A DNA stretch of 42,538 nucleotides from Pseudotabrizicola sp. (GTDB lineage Bacteria; Pseudomonadota; Alphaproteobacteria; Rhodobacterales; Rhodobacteraceae). The DNA lies in NCBI RefSeq assembly GCF_030684215.1, contig NZ_JAUXOV010000016.1:1-42538 (forward strand), in the 5' to 3' direction. Below, in pieces: positions 26,108 through 35,880 of the stretch. The translations under genes and the position numbers were made by a program. The stretch's first letter is position 1. Every line of letters starts with the position of its first letter. The notes under the pieces are model-generated. The model saw only the letters and a program-made list of their open reading frames with translations. It searched no databases and was not told the origin of the DNA.

Positions 26108-28491
26108 CCCGCACCATCTTATCTGCCCTGTTGGGCCATTGGCGGCGCAACCCTTTGCACCTGATCACCCTTCTGGCCGGGCTGGCCTTGGGAACGGCGC
26201 TCTGGTCAGGCGTGCAGGCGATCAATGCCGAAGCGCGCGCCAGTTATGACGCGGCCGCAACCGCGCTGGGCGAAGGCAGCTATGCCCAGATCGTTGCACA
26301 AGACGGCGCGCCCATTCCCCAGCAGAACTATGTCGTGCTGCGACGGGCGGGCTGGACGGTGTCACCTGTGCTTGAGGGCGACCTTGGCGGCGTGCGCATT
26401 GTGGGGATAGACCTGCTGACAGCCCCGCGCGGAATCGGCCCGGTGTCGGTGGATGGCGGGGCTGATCTTGGGGCGTTTCTGACTGGCGGGGGCCAGATTT
26501 TTGCGCGCGCGGACACGGTGGCGAATTTGCCCGATACGGGTGCGGTGGGCATCATCGCCCCCCATGTTGCCCCCAATACCGCCATCATGGACATCGGACT
26601 GGCACAGCGTTTGCTGGGCCGGGCAGGGCAGATTGATCGGCTGATCGTGTCGCCTGAACAGCCGATCACCCGCCGCCCGCTGGCCACCATCGCCCCCGGT
26701 CTAATTGAAACCGCACCTCAGGACAGCAGCGATGTGGCGCGGCTGACGGACAGCTTTCATCTGAACTTGACCGCCTTTGGCCTTTTGTCCTTTGTCGTGG
26801 GCCTATTCATCGTGCACGGGGCCATTGGCCTTGCGTTTGAACAGCGCCGCCAGATGGTGCGCACCTTGCGCGCCCTCGGAGTGCCACTGGGTCGGATGAT
26901 CCTCCTGATCGCCGCGGAACTGGCGATGCTTGGCCTGATTGCGGGGTTGGTGGGGGTGGCGCTTGGCTACGCAGTGGCTGCGGCGCTGTTGCCGGATGTG
27001 GCGGCCACGTTGCGCGGTCTTTACGGGGCTGATGTCTCGGGTCAACTGACCCTGCGACCAGCGTGGTGGCTGTCAGGGCTGGCGATTGCGGTGGGGGGGA
27101 CGGCTGTGGCATCGGCCGGTGCGCTGTGGTCATTGGCGCGGATGCCACTTCTGGCCAGCGCGCAGCCGCGGGCGTGGGTTATGGCGCGGCAGGGGGCAGG
27201 GCTGACGATAGCCTCTGTGGGGTTGCTGCTGCTGGCAGTGGGGCTGGCGGTCTGGGGGCATGGTCTGATTGCCGGGTTTGTCATGCTGGGCGCGCTTTTG
27301 GTGGGTGGGGCGCTGGCCTTGCCGCCACTGCTGACGCTGGCGCTGCGGTGGGGCGAGGCGCGCGCGCGTTCGCCCGTGGCACAGTGGTTCTGGGCTGATG
27401 CGCGCCAACAGGTGCCGGGATTATCGCTTGCACTGATGGCGCTCTTGCTGGCCATGACGGCAAATGTCGGCGTGTCCACCATGGTGTCGTCTTTCCGGCT
27501 GACCTTCATCGGCTTTCTGGACCAGCGGCTTGCCTCCGAGCTGTATGTGTCCGCCACCGATGCCGCGCAGGCCGACAGGATTGTCGCCGTCGCCGAGACG
27601 CAGGGGGTGGCAGTGCTGCCGATCCTGTCGGTCAACGCGCAAGTGGCGGGGCAGAAGGTCGAGATATACGGCGCGCGCGATCACGCCACCTACCGCGACA
27701 ACTGGCACCTTCTGCGGGCTGTTCCTGATGTCTGGGATGCACTGGCGCGGGCCGAGGGCGTGCTGGTGAATGAGCAGCTTTACCGCCGCGCCGGGCGTGA
27801 TCTGGGAACGATGGTTGCCATCGCACCGGGTCTAGAGCTGCCCGTTCTGGGAATCTACGGCGATTACGGCAACCCGGTAGGGCAGGTCATCCTGAACGAC
27901 GCGGTTTTCACCCGCCAGTTTCCGGGCGTCACGGCGCTGCGCTTTGGCCTGCGCATCGATCCATCGCAGATTGATGGAGTGCGCGCCATCTTGCGCGATC
28001 AGGCGGGGCTGACCGACAGCGCAATGGTAGATCAAGCGTCGATCAAGGCACTGTCGCTGTCGGTGTTTGAACGCACCTTCACCGTGACCACGGCGCTGAA
28101 CATCCTGACCCTTGCCGTGGCAGGCTTTGCGATGCTGATGAGCTTGCTGACGCTGGCCGAAATGCGGTTGCCGCAACTGGCCCCGGTCTGGGCCCTGGGG
28201 GTGCCCCGGCGAAATCTGGCAGCGCTGGATCTGCTGCGCGCCGCGTTGCTGGGGGCGCTCACGAGCGCGCTCGCCTTGCCGCTTGGCCTGACATTGGCAT
28301 GGGCGCTTTTGGCGGTGGTGAATGTCGAGGCTTTTGGCTGGCGTTTTCCGATGTATCTGTTTCCGCTGGATTATCTGCGGCTAGGTGCACTGGCCCTTGT
28401 GGCCGCCGCGCTGGCAGCGCTGTGGCCAGCGTGGCGGCTGTCGCGCATGCCGCCTGTCCAACTGCTAGGGGTGTTCCGCCATGAACGCTAG
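26104..28491 (+). CDS. AttF/AttG-like FtsX-family ABC permease
   Basis: 795 aa from the GTG at 26104; the upstream in-frame region belongs to the ATPase gene. About eight membrane helices arranged as two FtsX modules: an N-terminal helix ([18 protein letters not shown]), a ~200-residue extracytoplasmic domain, helices at ~220-350 ([34 protein letters not shown]), a middle hydrophobic region, a second periplasmic domain and C-terminal helices ending [15 protein letters not shown]. It acts in lipoprotein or lipid export/release rather than import. It overlaps the next gene by 11 bp. Confidence 0.9.
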   Translation: MTRTILSALLGHWRRNPLHLITLLAGLALGTALWSGVQAINAEARASYDAAATALGEGSYAQIVAQDGAPIPQQNYVVLRRAGWTVSPVLEGDLGGVRIVGIDLLTAPRGIGPVSVDGGADLGAFLTGGGQIFARADTVANLPDTGAVGIIAPHVAPNTAIMDIGLAQRLLGRAGQIDRLIVSPEQPITRRPLATIAPGLIETAPQDSSDVARLTDSFHLNLTAFGLLSFVVGLFIVHGAIGLAFEQRRQMVRTLRALGVPLGRMILLIAAELAMLGLIAGLVGVALGYAVAAALLPDVAATLRGLYGADVSGQLTLRPAWWLSGLAIAVGGTAVASAGALWSLARMPLLASAQPRAWVMARQGAGLTIASVGLLLLAVGLAVWGHGLIAGFVMLGALLVGGALALPPLLTLALRWGEARARSPVAQWFWADARQQVPGLSLALMALLLAMTANVGVSTMVSSFRLTFIGFLDQRLASELYVSATDAAQADRIVAVAETQGVAVLPILSVNAQVAGQKVEIYGARDHATYRDNWHLLRAVPDVWDALARAEGVLVNEQLYRRAGRDLGTMVAIAPGLELPVLGIYGDYGNPVGQVILNDAVFTRQFPGVTALRFGLRIDPSQIDGVRAILRDQAGLTDSAMVDQASIKALSLSVFERTFTVTTALNILTLAVAGFAMLMSLLTLAEMRLPQLAPVWALGVPRRNLAALDLLRAALLGALTSALALPLGLTLAWALLAVVNVEAFGWRFPMYLFPLDYLRLGALALVAAALAALWPAWRLSRMPPVQLLGVFRHER

Positions 28492-29518
28492 GCTTTTTGT
28501 TCTGCTCTTGCTGCTGCCATTTCAGGCCATGGCGCAGGGATTTGCGGGCCTTGGCACGGATGCGGCAGGGTTTTCCCAGCCCCGGTCCGACACCGTGCTG
28601 CAGTTTCCTGCCGATCATGGCGCGCACCCCGACTACCGGATTGAATGGTGGTATCTGACCGCCAACATGACCGGGCCGGATGGCACGCCTTATGGGCTGC
28701 AATGGACGCTGTTCCGCTCTGCCCTTGCTCCGCGCGATGGGCAGGGCTGGGACTCGCCGCAGTTGTGGATGGGCCACGCGGCGGTCACCACGCCCGACGC
28801 GCATCACGTGACAGAACGACTGGCGCGGGGCGGGATCGGGCAGGCAGGTGTCAACGCCGCGCCCTTTTCGGCATGGATCGACGACTGGGTGATGGAAGGT
28901 CCGGACATAAATACCCTGCGCCTGACCGCCTCGGCACCCGATTTCGCCTATGATGTCAGCTTGAATGCCAAGGGGCCCTTGGTGCTGCATGGTCAAAACG
29001 GCTATTCGGTCAAATCCGCTGCAGGGCAAGCAAGCCATTACTATTCGCAGCCATTCTACAAGCTGTACGGCACGCTGACCCTGCCAGAAGGTGACGTGCC
29101 CGTCACCGGCACCGCATGGCTTGACCGGGAATGGTCATCCCAGCCATTGGCGCAGGATCAGACAGGGTGGGATTGGTTTTCCCTGTCCTTTGACAGTGGC
29201 GACAAGTTGATGGGGTTCGTGCTGCGCGGGTCCAAGGATTACACCTCGGCCACATGGATCGGGGCGGACGGCACCACCATAGCCTTACTGGATGGTGCCT
29301 TTGTGGTCGCGCCGCTTTCGCACCACAGGGTGGCAGGTCGCACCTTGCCGGTGGAATGGCAGGTGCTTCTGCCGGAGAAGGGTGTTGATGTCGTGGTCAA
29401 GGCCCTGAACCCCGATGCATGGATGGCAACATCGGTGCCCTATTGGGAGGGGCCGGTGATGATTTCGGGCAGCCATAAAGGTGCGGGATATCTGGAGATG
29501 ACAGGTTACGACGACTGA
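28481..29518 (+). CDS. AttH-like lipocalin-like (carotenoid 1,2-hydratase-related) secreted protein
   Basis: 345 aa with a signal peptide ([18 protein letters not shown], cleavage around residue 18). HPDYRIEWWYLTANMTGPDG, a GMQ-like YGLQWTLFRS segment, GTAWLDREWSSQPL and GWDWFSLSFDSGDKLMGF are signatures of the AttH/CrtC-like lipocalin fold. The strongly conserved WWY and DREW motifs are present. It is periplasmic or lipid-handling and overlaps the permease gene by 11 bp, as expected for an attEFGH-type unit. A hydratase activity is not implied. Confidence 0.9.
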   Translation: MNARLFVLLLLLPFQAMAQGFAGLGTDAAGFSQPRSDTVLQFPADHGAHPDYRIEWWYLTANMTGPDGTPYGLQWTLFRSALAPRDGQGWDSPQLWMGHAAVTTPDAHHVTERLARGGIGQAGVNAAPFSAWIDDWVMEGPDINTLRLTASAPDFAYDVSLNAKGPLVLHGQNGYSVKSAAGQASHYYSQPFYKLYGTLTLPEGDVPVTGTAWLDREWSSQPLAQDQTGWDWFSLSFDSGDKLMGFVLRGSKDYTSATWIGADGTTIALLDGAFVVAPLSHHRVAGRTLPVEWQVLLPEKGVDVVVKALNPDAWMATSVPYWEGPVMISGSHKGAGYLEMTGYDD

Positions 29519-29960
29519 TCCACATGCAAATACGACGGAGCTGCCGTGGAATTGGCGCCGATGACTACAACGGTCTGAAAGCTGTGCGGAAACGCTGTCT
29601 TGGGTAGCCCAGTTGGCCTTGGGGTGGCATGAACGTATGCCTGCTTTAGCCCTGCTGCCTTGATCGCATCGCACCCACTTCAAAGGACCGCTCTACGCCC
29701 TGTGCGAAGGGGTCGACGCGCTCGGCCCCAAGCAGACGATCGGGCTTGACGTCAAGCATAGGTGCAGCTTCCCTGAACCGATCATTCGTGAATGACGCAG
29801 GAATACTTTGCGAGGCAAGGGGGCAAGCGACAGCCTCCTGAGGTCCGCCCATGACATAAATCAGTGCGGTGCAACTGCAGAATCGATTATGAGATCTCCG
29901 TCAGGCCCCTGAAAATGGTCCATAACATTACATCACGTCGTCCCTCAACAAAATGGTGCA
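29519..29960. other. Intergenic, no recognisable gene
   Basis: 442 bases between two ABC transporter operons. Minus-strand short frames exist (for example 29646-29852, containing DVKPDRLLGAERVDPFAQGV) but I recognise no family; they may be relics of a decayed gene. Confidence 0.4.
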
Positions 29961-31139
29961 ATGGTCATACGCAATACCATCAGACAGCAAGACGAAGGAC
30001 TGCCAGTGGTTCAAACACCGGCAGAGGTGTCATCATCTCGTGTCCCCGCACTTCGCAAGTCATCAGAACCGCCATCCAGTGCGGGACGTCGTCGCTGGTT
30101 CCTCTGGCTGACAGGAGGGGTGATGGGTATGATAGCAGGTGGACTTGCTTACCTGCAACCTTGGACACCTGCTGTGATACCCGTCACGGTTGAGCAGGTC
30201 ACCATGGCCCCGGTCACACGTCTGCTTGCCGTCAATGGCCGGATCGCGGCGGTGCATTCGGTCGATGTGCGGCCTCTGGTCGGTGGCCGTCTGACCCAAG
30301 TGGCGGTCAGTGAGGGGCAGTGGGTGGACGTCGGACATGTATTGGCCCGGATCGACCCGGCGGCGCAGGATGCCGTCGTGCGTCAGGCACTCGCAGGGCT
30401 TGATGCTGCGCTGGTTGCACAGGAACAGGCCGAAGCAACCTATGCACGCTCGCTCGCATTGGGGGCGAACATCAGCGCTGTCGTGATGGAGGCTGATCGG
30501 CGCGCTGTGCAATCCGCCATTCAGGACGTCGCCCGCATGACGGCGCTTTTGGAACAGGCGCAAGTGCAACTTGGGCGCCATACGCTGCGTGCGCCGATCA
30601 CTGGAACGATCGTGGCAATGGATGCCGAAGAGGGTGAGATCGCGGATACGGCAACCGTGCTGATGACCCTCGCTGATTTGGACGACCTTATCGTCGAAAC
30701 CGATGTGGACGAGGCATATGCCAATCAGGTTGCCGTTGGCCAACTGGCAGTCCTGCGTTTTTCGGGGGAGACGCAGACGCGGACCGGAACTGTCAGAACG
30801 GTTGCAGGCCGGGTCGACGCGGCCACCGGCGGCCTGTCTGTAAGGATCGGTTTCGACATGGCCGTCACCGCCCCCATCGGTCTGACCGTTACCGCCAATA
30901 TCGTGGTCGATCAGCGTGATGCCGCAATGACCGTTCCACGCACAGCTCTGGTGAGCGAAAGTGGGGGCACAGCGGTCTTTCTTGCGCAGGACGGGTCCGC
31001 CCGGCTCCAGCCGGTCAGCGTGATCGACTGGCCCGCTGCCCGGTTGGTTGTGACCGAAGGGCTATCCCCGGGCGATTGGGTGATCATCGACGCCGCTGGC
31101 CTTAGTGATGGTCTTCGCATCAGATCGGACGCGCCCTGA
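29961..31139 (+). CDS. MacA/HlyD-like periplasmic adaptor (membrane fusion protein)
   Basis: 392 aa. A cytosolic N-terminus of ~45 residues, one membrane helix (~46-66, RWFLWLTGGVMGMIAGGLAYL), then the adaptor layout: a first half-lipoyl segment (VDVRPLVGGRLTQVAVSEGQWVD), an alpha-hairpin, the second half-lipoyl (LRAPITGTIVAMDAEEGE), and a beta-barrel with GLTVTANIVV. It links an inner-membrane ABC exporter to outer components. The start is uncertain: the ribosome-binding site at 29961 is poor. Its TGA overlaps the ATG of the permease (TGATG). Confidence 0.88.
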   Translation: MVIRNTIRQQDEGLPVVQTPAEVSSSRVPALRKSSEPPSSAGRRRWFLWLTGGVMGMIAGGLAYLQPWTPAVIPVTVEQVTMAPVTRLLAVNGRIAAVHSVDVRPLVGGRLTQVAVSEGQWVDVGHVLARIDPAAQDAVVRQALAGLDAALVAQEQAEATYARSLALGANISAVVMEADRRAVQSAIQDVARMTALLEQAQVQLGRHTLRAPITGTIVAMDAEEGEIADTATVLMTLADLDDLIVETDVDEAYANQVAVGQLAVLRFSGETQTRTGTVRTVAGRVDAATGGLSVRIGFDMAVTAPIGLTVTANIVVDQRDAAMTVPRTALVSESGGTAVFLAQDGSARLQPVSVIDWPAARLVVTEGLSPGDWVIIDAAGLSDGLRIRSDAP

Positions 31140-32344
31140 TGCTGTATGGGCTCAAGATTGCGATGCGCTATCTGACTGCCAGCAAGGCCCAGACCGCTCT
31201 TCTGGTTTCCGGCGTGGCTGTGGGCGTGTTCATCTTCATCTTCATGTCGGCGCTGATCGGGGGGTTGGCCGAGTTCATCCTCTCACGCACCGTGGGCGAC
31301 ATCAGCCATGTTACGATCGAGGCGGAAATCGCAGACCCCGCGATCTTGATCGACGCGGACGGGTTTCTTCTGGCCGCGATCGAACAGGGGCGCCAGCGCA
31401 CCGCCACCCTGCGAGATACGGAAACCTGGGTGCCGCTGATCGAGACTGTTCCCGGCATCAGGGCCGTGTCGCCCCAGATTGCCGGCGCGGGTTTTCTGAC
31501 GCGCGGGGCGCAAGTGGCGCAGGTTAGCGTCACGGGTTTGGAAATTGGCCGTGAATCGGCCATCCTCAATCTTGAGGGCTACATCATTGCGGGGTCGGCG
31601 CGACTGGGTTCTGGCGTGGTTGTTCTGGGCCGAAGACTGGCGGAAGACCTTGATCTGTCGGTCGGACAGGTGCTGCGATTGCAGTCGTCCAACGGGGTGA
31701 CAGCGGTTCTGACCCTAGGCGGCATCTTCCAGACCGGAACCGGCATGCTGGACCGCTCCAGCGTCTTTGTCAGCCTGCCCACCGCGCGCACGCTTTTTGC
31801 CCTGCCACAAGGTGTCACGCGGATCGAAATCAAGCTTGACGATCTGAATGCGGCCGATGACACGGCCCTGCGCATCCGCGCGCTCACGGGCCTTGATGCG
31901 GTGCCTTGGACCGACGGGGCCGAGCAGTTGATGGAGGCGCTGAACGCGCAGGCACAGACAGGTTACTTCCTCAAGACCTTCGCATTGATCACCATTGTGA
32001 TTGGTGTCGCGTCGGCGCTGCTTTTGTCCACTTACCGACGTCGCCCCGAGATCGGCATCATGCGGGCGATGGGGGCCGGGCGCGGATTTGTGGTGTTCGT
32101 TTTCGTCACCCAGGGCGCGTTGGTGGGGCTGCTGGGTGGCGTGACCGGCGCGACACTTGGTTATCTGGCGCTGCTGCCGTTTCCGCGCCGCGATGAATTT
32201 GTCTCGGGCACCCTGCCGATGGATATCACACAGGGATCTTACGGGCTGGCGATCATACTGACGGTGATCGGCGCCATCCTGGCTTCAATCCTTCCAGCAA
32301 GGGCCGCGGCGCGGGTCGATCCGGTTCAGGCGATCGGACAATGA
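31139..32344 (+). CDS. FtsX-family ABC permease (MacB/LolE-like)
   Basis: 401 aa, four membrane helices: one at ~15-45 (TALLVSGVAVGVFIFIFMSA), a periplasmic MacB_PCD-like domain (~50-260), then three at the C-terminus (LITIVIGVASALLLSTYRR, FVFVTQGALVGLLGGVTGA, and the last before SILPARAAARVDPVQAIG). IGIMRAMGAGRGFV is the typical coupling segment. It starts within the stop of the adaptor gene and ends in an ATGA overlap with the ATPase gene. Confidence 0.9.
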   Translation: MLYGLKIAMRYLTASKAQTALLVSGVAVGVFIFIFMSALIGGLAEFILSRTVGDISHVTIEAEIADPAILIDADGFLLAAIEQGRQRTATLRDTETWVPLIETVPGIRAVSPQIAGAGFLTRGAQVAQVSVTGLEIGRESAILNLEGYIIAGSARLGSGVVVLGRRLAEDLDLSVGQVLRLQSSNGVTAVLTLGGIFQTGTGMLDRSSVFVSLPTARTLFALPQGVTRIEIKLDDLNAADDTALRIRALTGLDAVPWTDGAEQLMEALNAQAQTGYFLKTFALITIVIGVASALLLSTYRRRPEIGIMRAMGAGRGFVVFVFVTQGALVGLLGGVTGATLGYLALLPFPRRDEFVSGTLPMDITQGSYGLAIILTVIGAILASILPARAAARVDPVQAIGQ

Positions 32345-33018
32345 CCGAACTTCTGGAAGTGTCCGATTTGACCAAGACCTTTGGCGAGGGTGAGGCTGCG
32401 ACCCATGTATTGCGCGGGCTGTCATTGTCGCTGAAGACGGGTGAGATGGCAGCCCTGCTTGGCCCTTCGGGGTCAGGAAAAAGCACGCTTCTGACCATTC
32501 TTGGTACACTGATGAAGCCCACCTCGGGCAGACACTGGATGCTGGGCCAGGATCTGGTGGCCGCCAACGATGTCGCGCTGACAGAGTTCCGCAACCGCCA
32601 CATCGGCTTTGTCTTTCAATTCCACAACTTGCTGCCCGATTTCACTGCGCTGGAAAACGTCATCTTCCCTACGGCTGTGCGTGCGGGGCGCGAAACACCT
32701 GCCGCTCGGGCGCGCGGACGCGAGTTGCTGGTGCGGGTGGGGCTTGAAAGCCGCATAGGGTTTCAGACAACCAAGCTGTCCGGCGGTCAGAAGCAGCGCG
32801 TTGCCGTCGCCCGAGCCTTGATGAACAGCCCCGAACTGGTGCTTGCAGACGAGCCGACAGGCAACCTAGATCGTGCGTCTGCTCAGCAGGTCATGGACCT
32901 GATACATGAAATCAACAGGGATGAGGACACAACTTTTTTGATCTCCACCCATGACGAAAAGATTGCAGCGAGCTGTTGGCGACAAATCGTGGTGGCGGAT
33001 GGACTTGTGACCGGGTAG
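32341..33018 (+). CDS. ABC transporter ATPase (MacB/LolD class)
   Basis: 225 aa: Walker A GPSGSGKST, Q-loop FVFQFHNLLPDFTALENV, signature LSGGQKQRVAVAR, Walker [13 protein letters not shown], and the ISTHDEKIAA H-loop. Third gene of an adaptor-permease-ATPase unit whose members overlap by one and four bases, so they are made together. This differs from MacB, where ATPase and permease are one chain. Substrate unknown. Confidence 0.92.
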   Translation: MTELLEVSDLTKTFGEGEAATHVLRGLSLSLKTGEMAALLGPSGSGKSTLLTILGTLMKPTSGRHWMLGQDLVAANDVALTEFRNRHIGFVFQFHNLLPDFTALENVIFPTAVRAGRETPAARARGRELLVRVGLESRIGFQTTKLSGGQKQRVAVARALMNSPELVLADEPTGNLDRASAQQVMDLIHEINRDEDTTFLISTHDEKIAASCWRQIVVADGLVTG

Positions 33019-33413
33019 GTTTCAAAAGGATCGAACGTCATATTTCTCAAGATTCTGAGAACGCAATGCTAAAGGGTTGTCAGGCGGCTTCCAGCGCATT
33101 GCGCAAGTGCGACGGCAACATCGACGTGCCTGGCCCAAGGCGGCCGGTCGGGTCGCCCAATGCTGCGTGGCCGCATTTTCCGAAGCTGCCGTTCGGCTCG
33201 TGCCGTATCGAACTTGGTCAGCCAATACCGCTAATTCGCGATGAAGCTGACTTCCCAAAATCTCTCTACACCCACCGGGCTCGGGCCAAAGGGCAGCACT
33301 TGCCCCTGTACCTCAGTTGAGGCAAGCTTGGACGTGGACGAATAGCATCTGTCTCACCGAAGGTTCCCCTTACGGAAGGACACGCTCGGTGACATGTTCT
33401 GGGAGGCGTAGGC
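33019..33413. other. Intergenic, possible gene relic
   Basis: 395 bases. A plus frame (up to 33320) contains the protein-like stretch CDGNIDVPGPRRPVGSPNAA but has no start or ribosome-binding site and no family I can name. A GGGAGG site at the right end belongs to the next gene. Confidence 0.4.
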
Positions 33414-34232
33414 ATGGCATCCAAGACGACTGGTCCCACACCGCCGCACGACGTGACGCCGCAACCAATGGTCACGCCCACGGTTAACAGAGTGACGGCG
33501 GATGATATCACCGAGTCACTGAAGGCGGGGTTTTCCGATTTCCTTGCGCGCCCATTGATGAGCGGCTTCTTCGGACTGTTCTATGCGGTGTTTGGAATTC
33601 TGTTCGTCTGGGTCATGTTCTGGCTTGGCAAGATCTGGATGGTACTTCCCGCCGCGATCGCCTTTCCGCTTGTCGCGCCTTTTGCCTGCGCCGGACTCTA
33701 TGAGATGTCCCGACGCCGGGAAAGGGGAGAGAGCTTCGGCTGGTCGGACATCCTCGGCGTCATGGCCGATCAGCGTCGGCGCGAAATGGGCTGGATGGCC
33801 TTTGTCACCCTGTTCGTTCTGTGGATCTGGTTCTACCAGTTTCGGACCCTGCTTGTGATCATCCTGCAGGGTTCATCTTTTTCGGATTTGCAGGGATTCC
33901 TGAACGTCGTGTTCTTCACAACGGAAGGCTGGACTTTCCTTGTGATTGGCACCTGCGTCGGCGCAATTCTTTCGGCTGCCCTGTTCTCGGTGACCGTCAT
34001 CGCCATGCCGATGCTCCTCGACCGGGACATTGACTTCATTACTGCAACGTTGACGTCTATTCGCGTGGTACGGGAGAACCCCTTGGTCATGCTCGGCTGG
34101 GCGGCGATCATCACCGTTACCCTGCTGTTGTCACTGGTCCCGGCATTCCTGGGTCTGGTCTTTACCCTTCCGATCCTGGGCCACACCACGTGGCATCTCT
34201 ACCGGCGCGCGGTGTCCCCGGCAGAGGGGTGA
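33414..34232 (+). CDS. DUF2189 integral membrane protein
   Basis: 272 aa, start at 33414 with GGGAGG 8 bases upstream. After a Pro/Thr-rich cytosolic start, TADDITESLKAGFSDFLARP leads into about six membrane helices. AFPLVAPFACAGLYEMSRRR, GMPMLLDR-like AMPMLLDRDIDFITA and LGWAAIITVTLLL are the pattern of DUF2189 (often annotated beside cytochrome oxidase genes). Function not established. It stands alone here, facing the minus-strand photolyase operon. Confidence 0.85.
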   Translation: MASKTTGPTPPHDVTPQPMVTPTVNRVTADDITESLKAGFSDFLARPLMSGFFGLFYAVFGILFVWVMFWLGKIWMVLPAAIAFPLVAPFACAGLYEMSRRRERGESFGWSDILGVMADQRRREMGWMAFVTLFVLWIWFYQFRTLLVIILQGSSFSDLQGFLNVVFFTTEGWTFLVIGTCVGAILSAALFSVTVIAMPMLLDRDIDFITATLTSIRVVRENPLVMLGWAAIITVTLLLSLVPAFLGLVFTLPILGHTTWHLYRRAVSPAEG

Positions 34233-34615
34233 TCAATAGAGTCATCTCCTTGAGCAGATGAGTGCCTTGTTGTCCGGAGCGGCCAGGTCACGTACTTTGC
34301 TCGCATCGGCCAGAGCATTTCCAGGTCAGCTTCGGGGTCGTTGCAGCCTTGTGGCGGTGCAGAACGGGCCCACTGACCCCCCAGGGTCTGTAGCGCCCAA
34401 GGCCAGGGCACGGTGCCAAGGCTTTCGCTCAGGCCAAAGAACATCGACACGATCATCGCAAGCACGCCCGCGGCGAAAAGCACATGGCAGAGTGCGCCAA
34501 AGCCAAGCGCCAGTGCAATGCGCCCTGCACCTGCAGGTGGGTGCAAAGCGGCGCTGATCAGGGTGATCAGCCGGACAATGCGGGGAGCGCCCAGCACACT
34601 ACGGGCCAGCGTCAT
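34199..34615 (-). pseudogene. Truncated NnrU/isoprenylcysteine-methyltransferase-like membrane protein
   Basis: The first ~75 residues look like the N-terminus of a methyltransferase-type membrane protein: RIALALGFGALCHVLFAAGV, a second helix (AMIVSMFFGLSES) and GTVPWPWAL. After about 34390 the frame continues with non-membrane sequence (QWARSAPPQGCNDPEADLEM) and stops, so the C-terminal catalytic half is gone. The ATG at 34615 overlaps the photolyase-like stop (ATGA), showing it was the last gene of that operon. The novel tail may be expressed as a short hybrid or be inert. Confidence 0.65.
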
Positions 34616-35829
34616 GCGGGCAGCGCCTGATCAAGGATGCGCGGAATGTTCTGCTTGACCTTGAAGAAACCGGCTGTGGCGTAGGGCCAGATCGCCGCAT
34701 CCCAGTCGCGCCGCCATTCGCACAGAGTGATGCCGTGTTTGGCCAAGGATGGGACGGCTTGATCTAGCCAATCGCGCAACGGGCCACGGGTGATGTAGGG
34801 CGTGGCAATCTGTGTGGCTCCGGCGTCTGCAGCCCATTTGGCAATGCGCGCAGGATCGTCTGCGCGCATTGCTGTCGCGGCAAAGCCCGAGCGCCGGGCA
34901 GCATCGGCCAGCGCGCCATCCTCGAACCGCTGCACCAGATCCGATACGGGGAGGGGGGATCGCAGGTGGCTTGCCGCCAGCGCGCCCGCCGTGCGGATAT
35001 CGAGAGACGCAAGATCGAAGTCTTCGACCCGGCAATCCTCATCAGTGATCAGAAGGGCGGTCGGGCGGCACAGTTGTGGCGGGGAGAAGGCCCGCAGCGG
35101 CAAAACAGTTGGCAGGCCCTCCGGTTCGGTCGCCTCTAGCCCCTGAGTGACCTCGGCCAGATCGCTTTGGCGCGGGGTAAAGCGTCCGGCGGTGAAGGTG
35201 GAAATGTTCTGCGCATCGGCGGGATAGGGTTTGCCCCGCGTATGGAGCCCCGCCACCCAACGCCAGCCAAGCGTATTCGATGCGGCATCGCCATCCAGCA
35301 GGTGGCGGAAAAAGAAATCCGCCCCCAGCCGCCACGGCAAGCCCAGCGTGAAGATCCAGATGGACGCGAACCACATCCGCGCGTGGTTGTGCAGATAGCC
35401 GGTATCCACCAATTCCGTGGACCATGCATCGAAACACGCGATCCCCGTCTGTCCGTTCATTGCGCGCTCAACGTCACGGCGCAGGCGGCGGTCGCGGTCC
35501 AGTGCCGTCAGATCGGCGTTCAGCCCGGTGCAGTAACTGGCCCAGACCTGCGGGCGGCGTTCCAGCCAGCCCTTGAAATAGCCGCGCCAAATTACCTCTT
35601 GCACGAACTTCTTGCCATCCTCGGGCCCGTGGATAGCAAAGGCCGCTGCCACGACATCTGACTCCAGCACCAGCCTGCGCCGAATGTATGGTGACAGAAC
35701 TGACACCGCCTTGTGTGCGCCGGGGCCGTGATCGGTGTTGCGGCCATTGGCATAGCGCCGCCCCATCTGGGGTATGAAAGCTGCCAAAAGCTTCTCGCCT
35801 TCGGCGCGGGCAGGGATCCAGTCGGTCAT
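34612..35829 (-). CDS. Photolyase/cryptochrome-family FAD-binding protein, apparently permuted
   Basis: 405 aa. Residues ~20-230 are the FAD-binding helical domain: the Tyr/Arg and VLSPYIRRRLV segment, GWLERRPQVW, STELVDTGYLHNHARMWFAS, FFFRHLLDGDAASNTLGWRW and QNISTF. Standard photolyases carry an alpha/beta antenna domain before this; here only ~20 residues precede it. Instead an alpha/beta-like region follows (~255-400: TALLITDEDCRVEDF, GATQIATPYITRGPLRDWLD, HGITLCEWRRDWDAAIWPY, GFFKVKQNIPRIL), which I read as the antenna domain moved to the C-terminus. A light-driven DNA repair or sensory role is likely but unproved. Start ATG 35829, 51 bp after the UbiB gene. Confidence 0.85.
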   Translation of the reverse strand: MTDWIPARAEGEKLLAAFIPQMGRRYANGRNTDHGPGAHKAVSVLSPYIRRRLVLESDVVAAAFAIHGPEDGKKFVQEVIWRGYFKGWLERRPQVWASYCTGLNADLTALDRDRRLRRDVERAMNGQTGIACFDAWSTELVDTGYLHNHARMWFASIWIFTLGLPWRLGADFFFRHLLDGDAASNTLGWRWVAGLHTRGKPYPADAQNISTFTAGRFTPRQSDLAEVTQGLEATEPEGLPTVLPLRAFSPPQLCRPTALLITDEDCRVEDFDLASLDIRTAGALAASHLRSPLPVSDLVQRFEDGALADAARRSGFAATAMRADDPARIAKWAADAGATQIATPYITRGPLRDWLDQAVPSLAKHGITLCEWRRDWDAAIWPYATAGFFKVKQNIPRILDQALPA

Positions 35830-35880
35830 CGCATCAACCTCAACTATAAGCCGAGCAAGCTGTTGCCCACTTCAAAAGTG

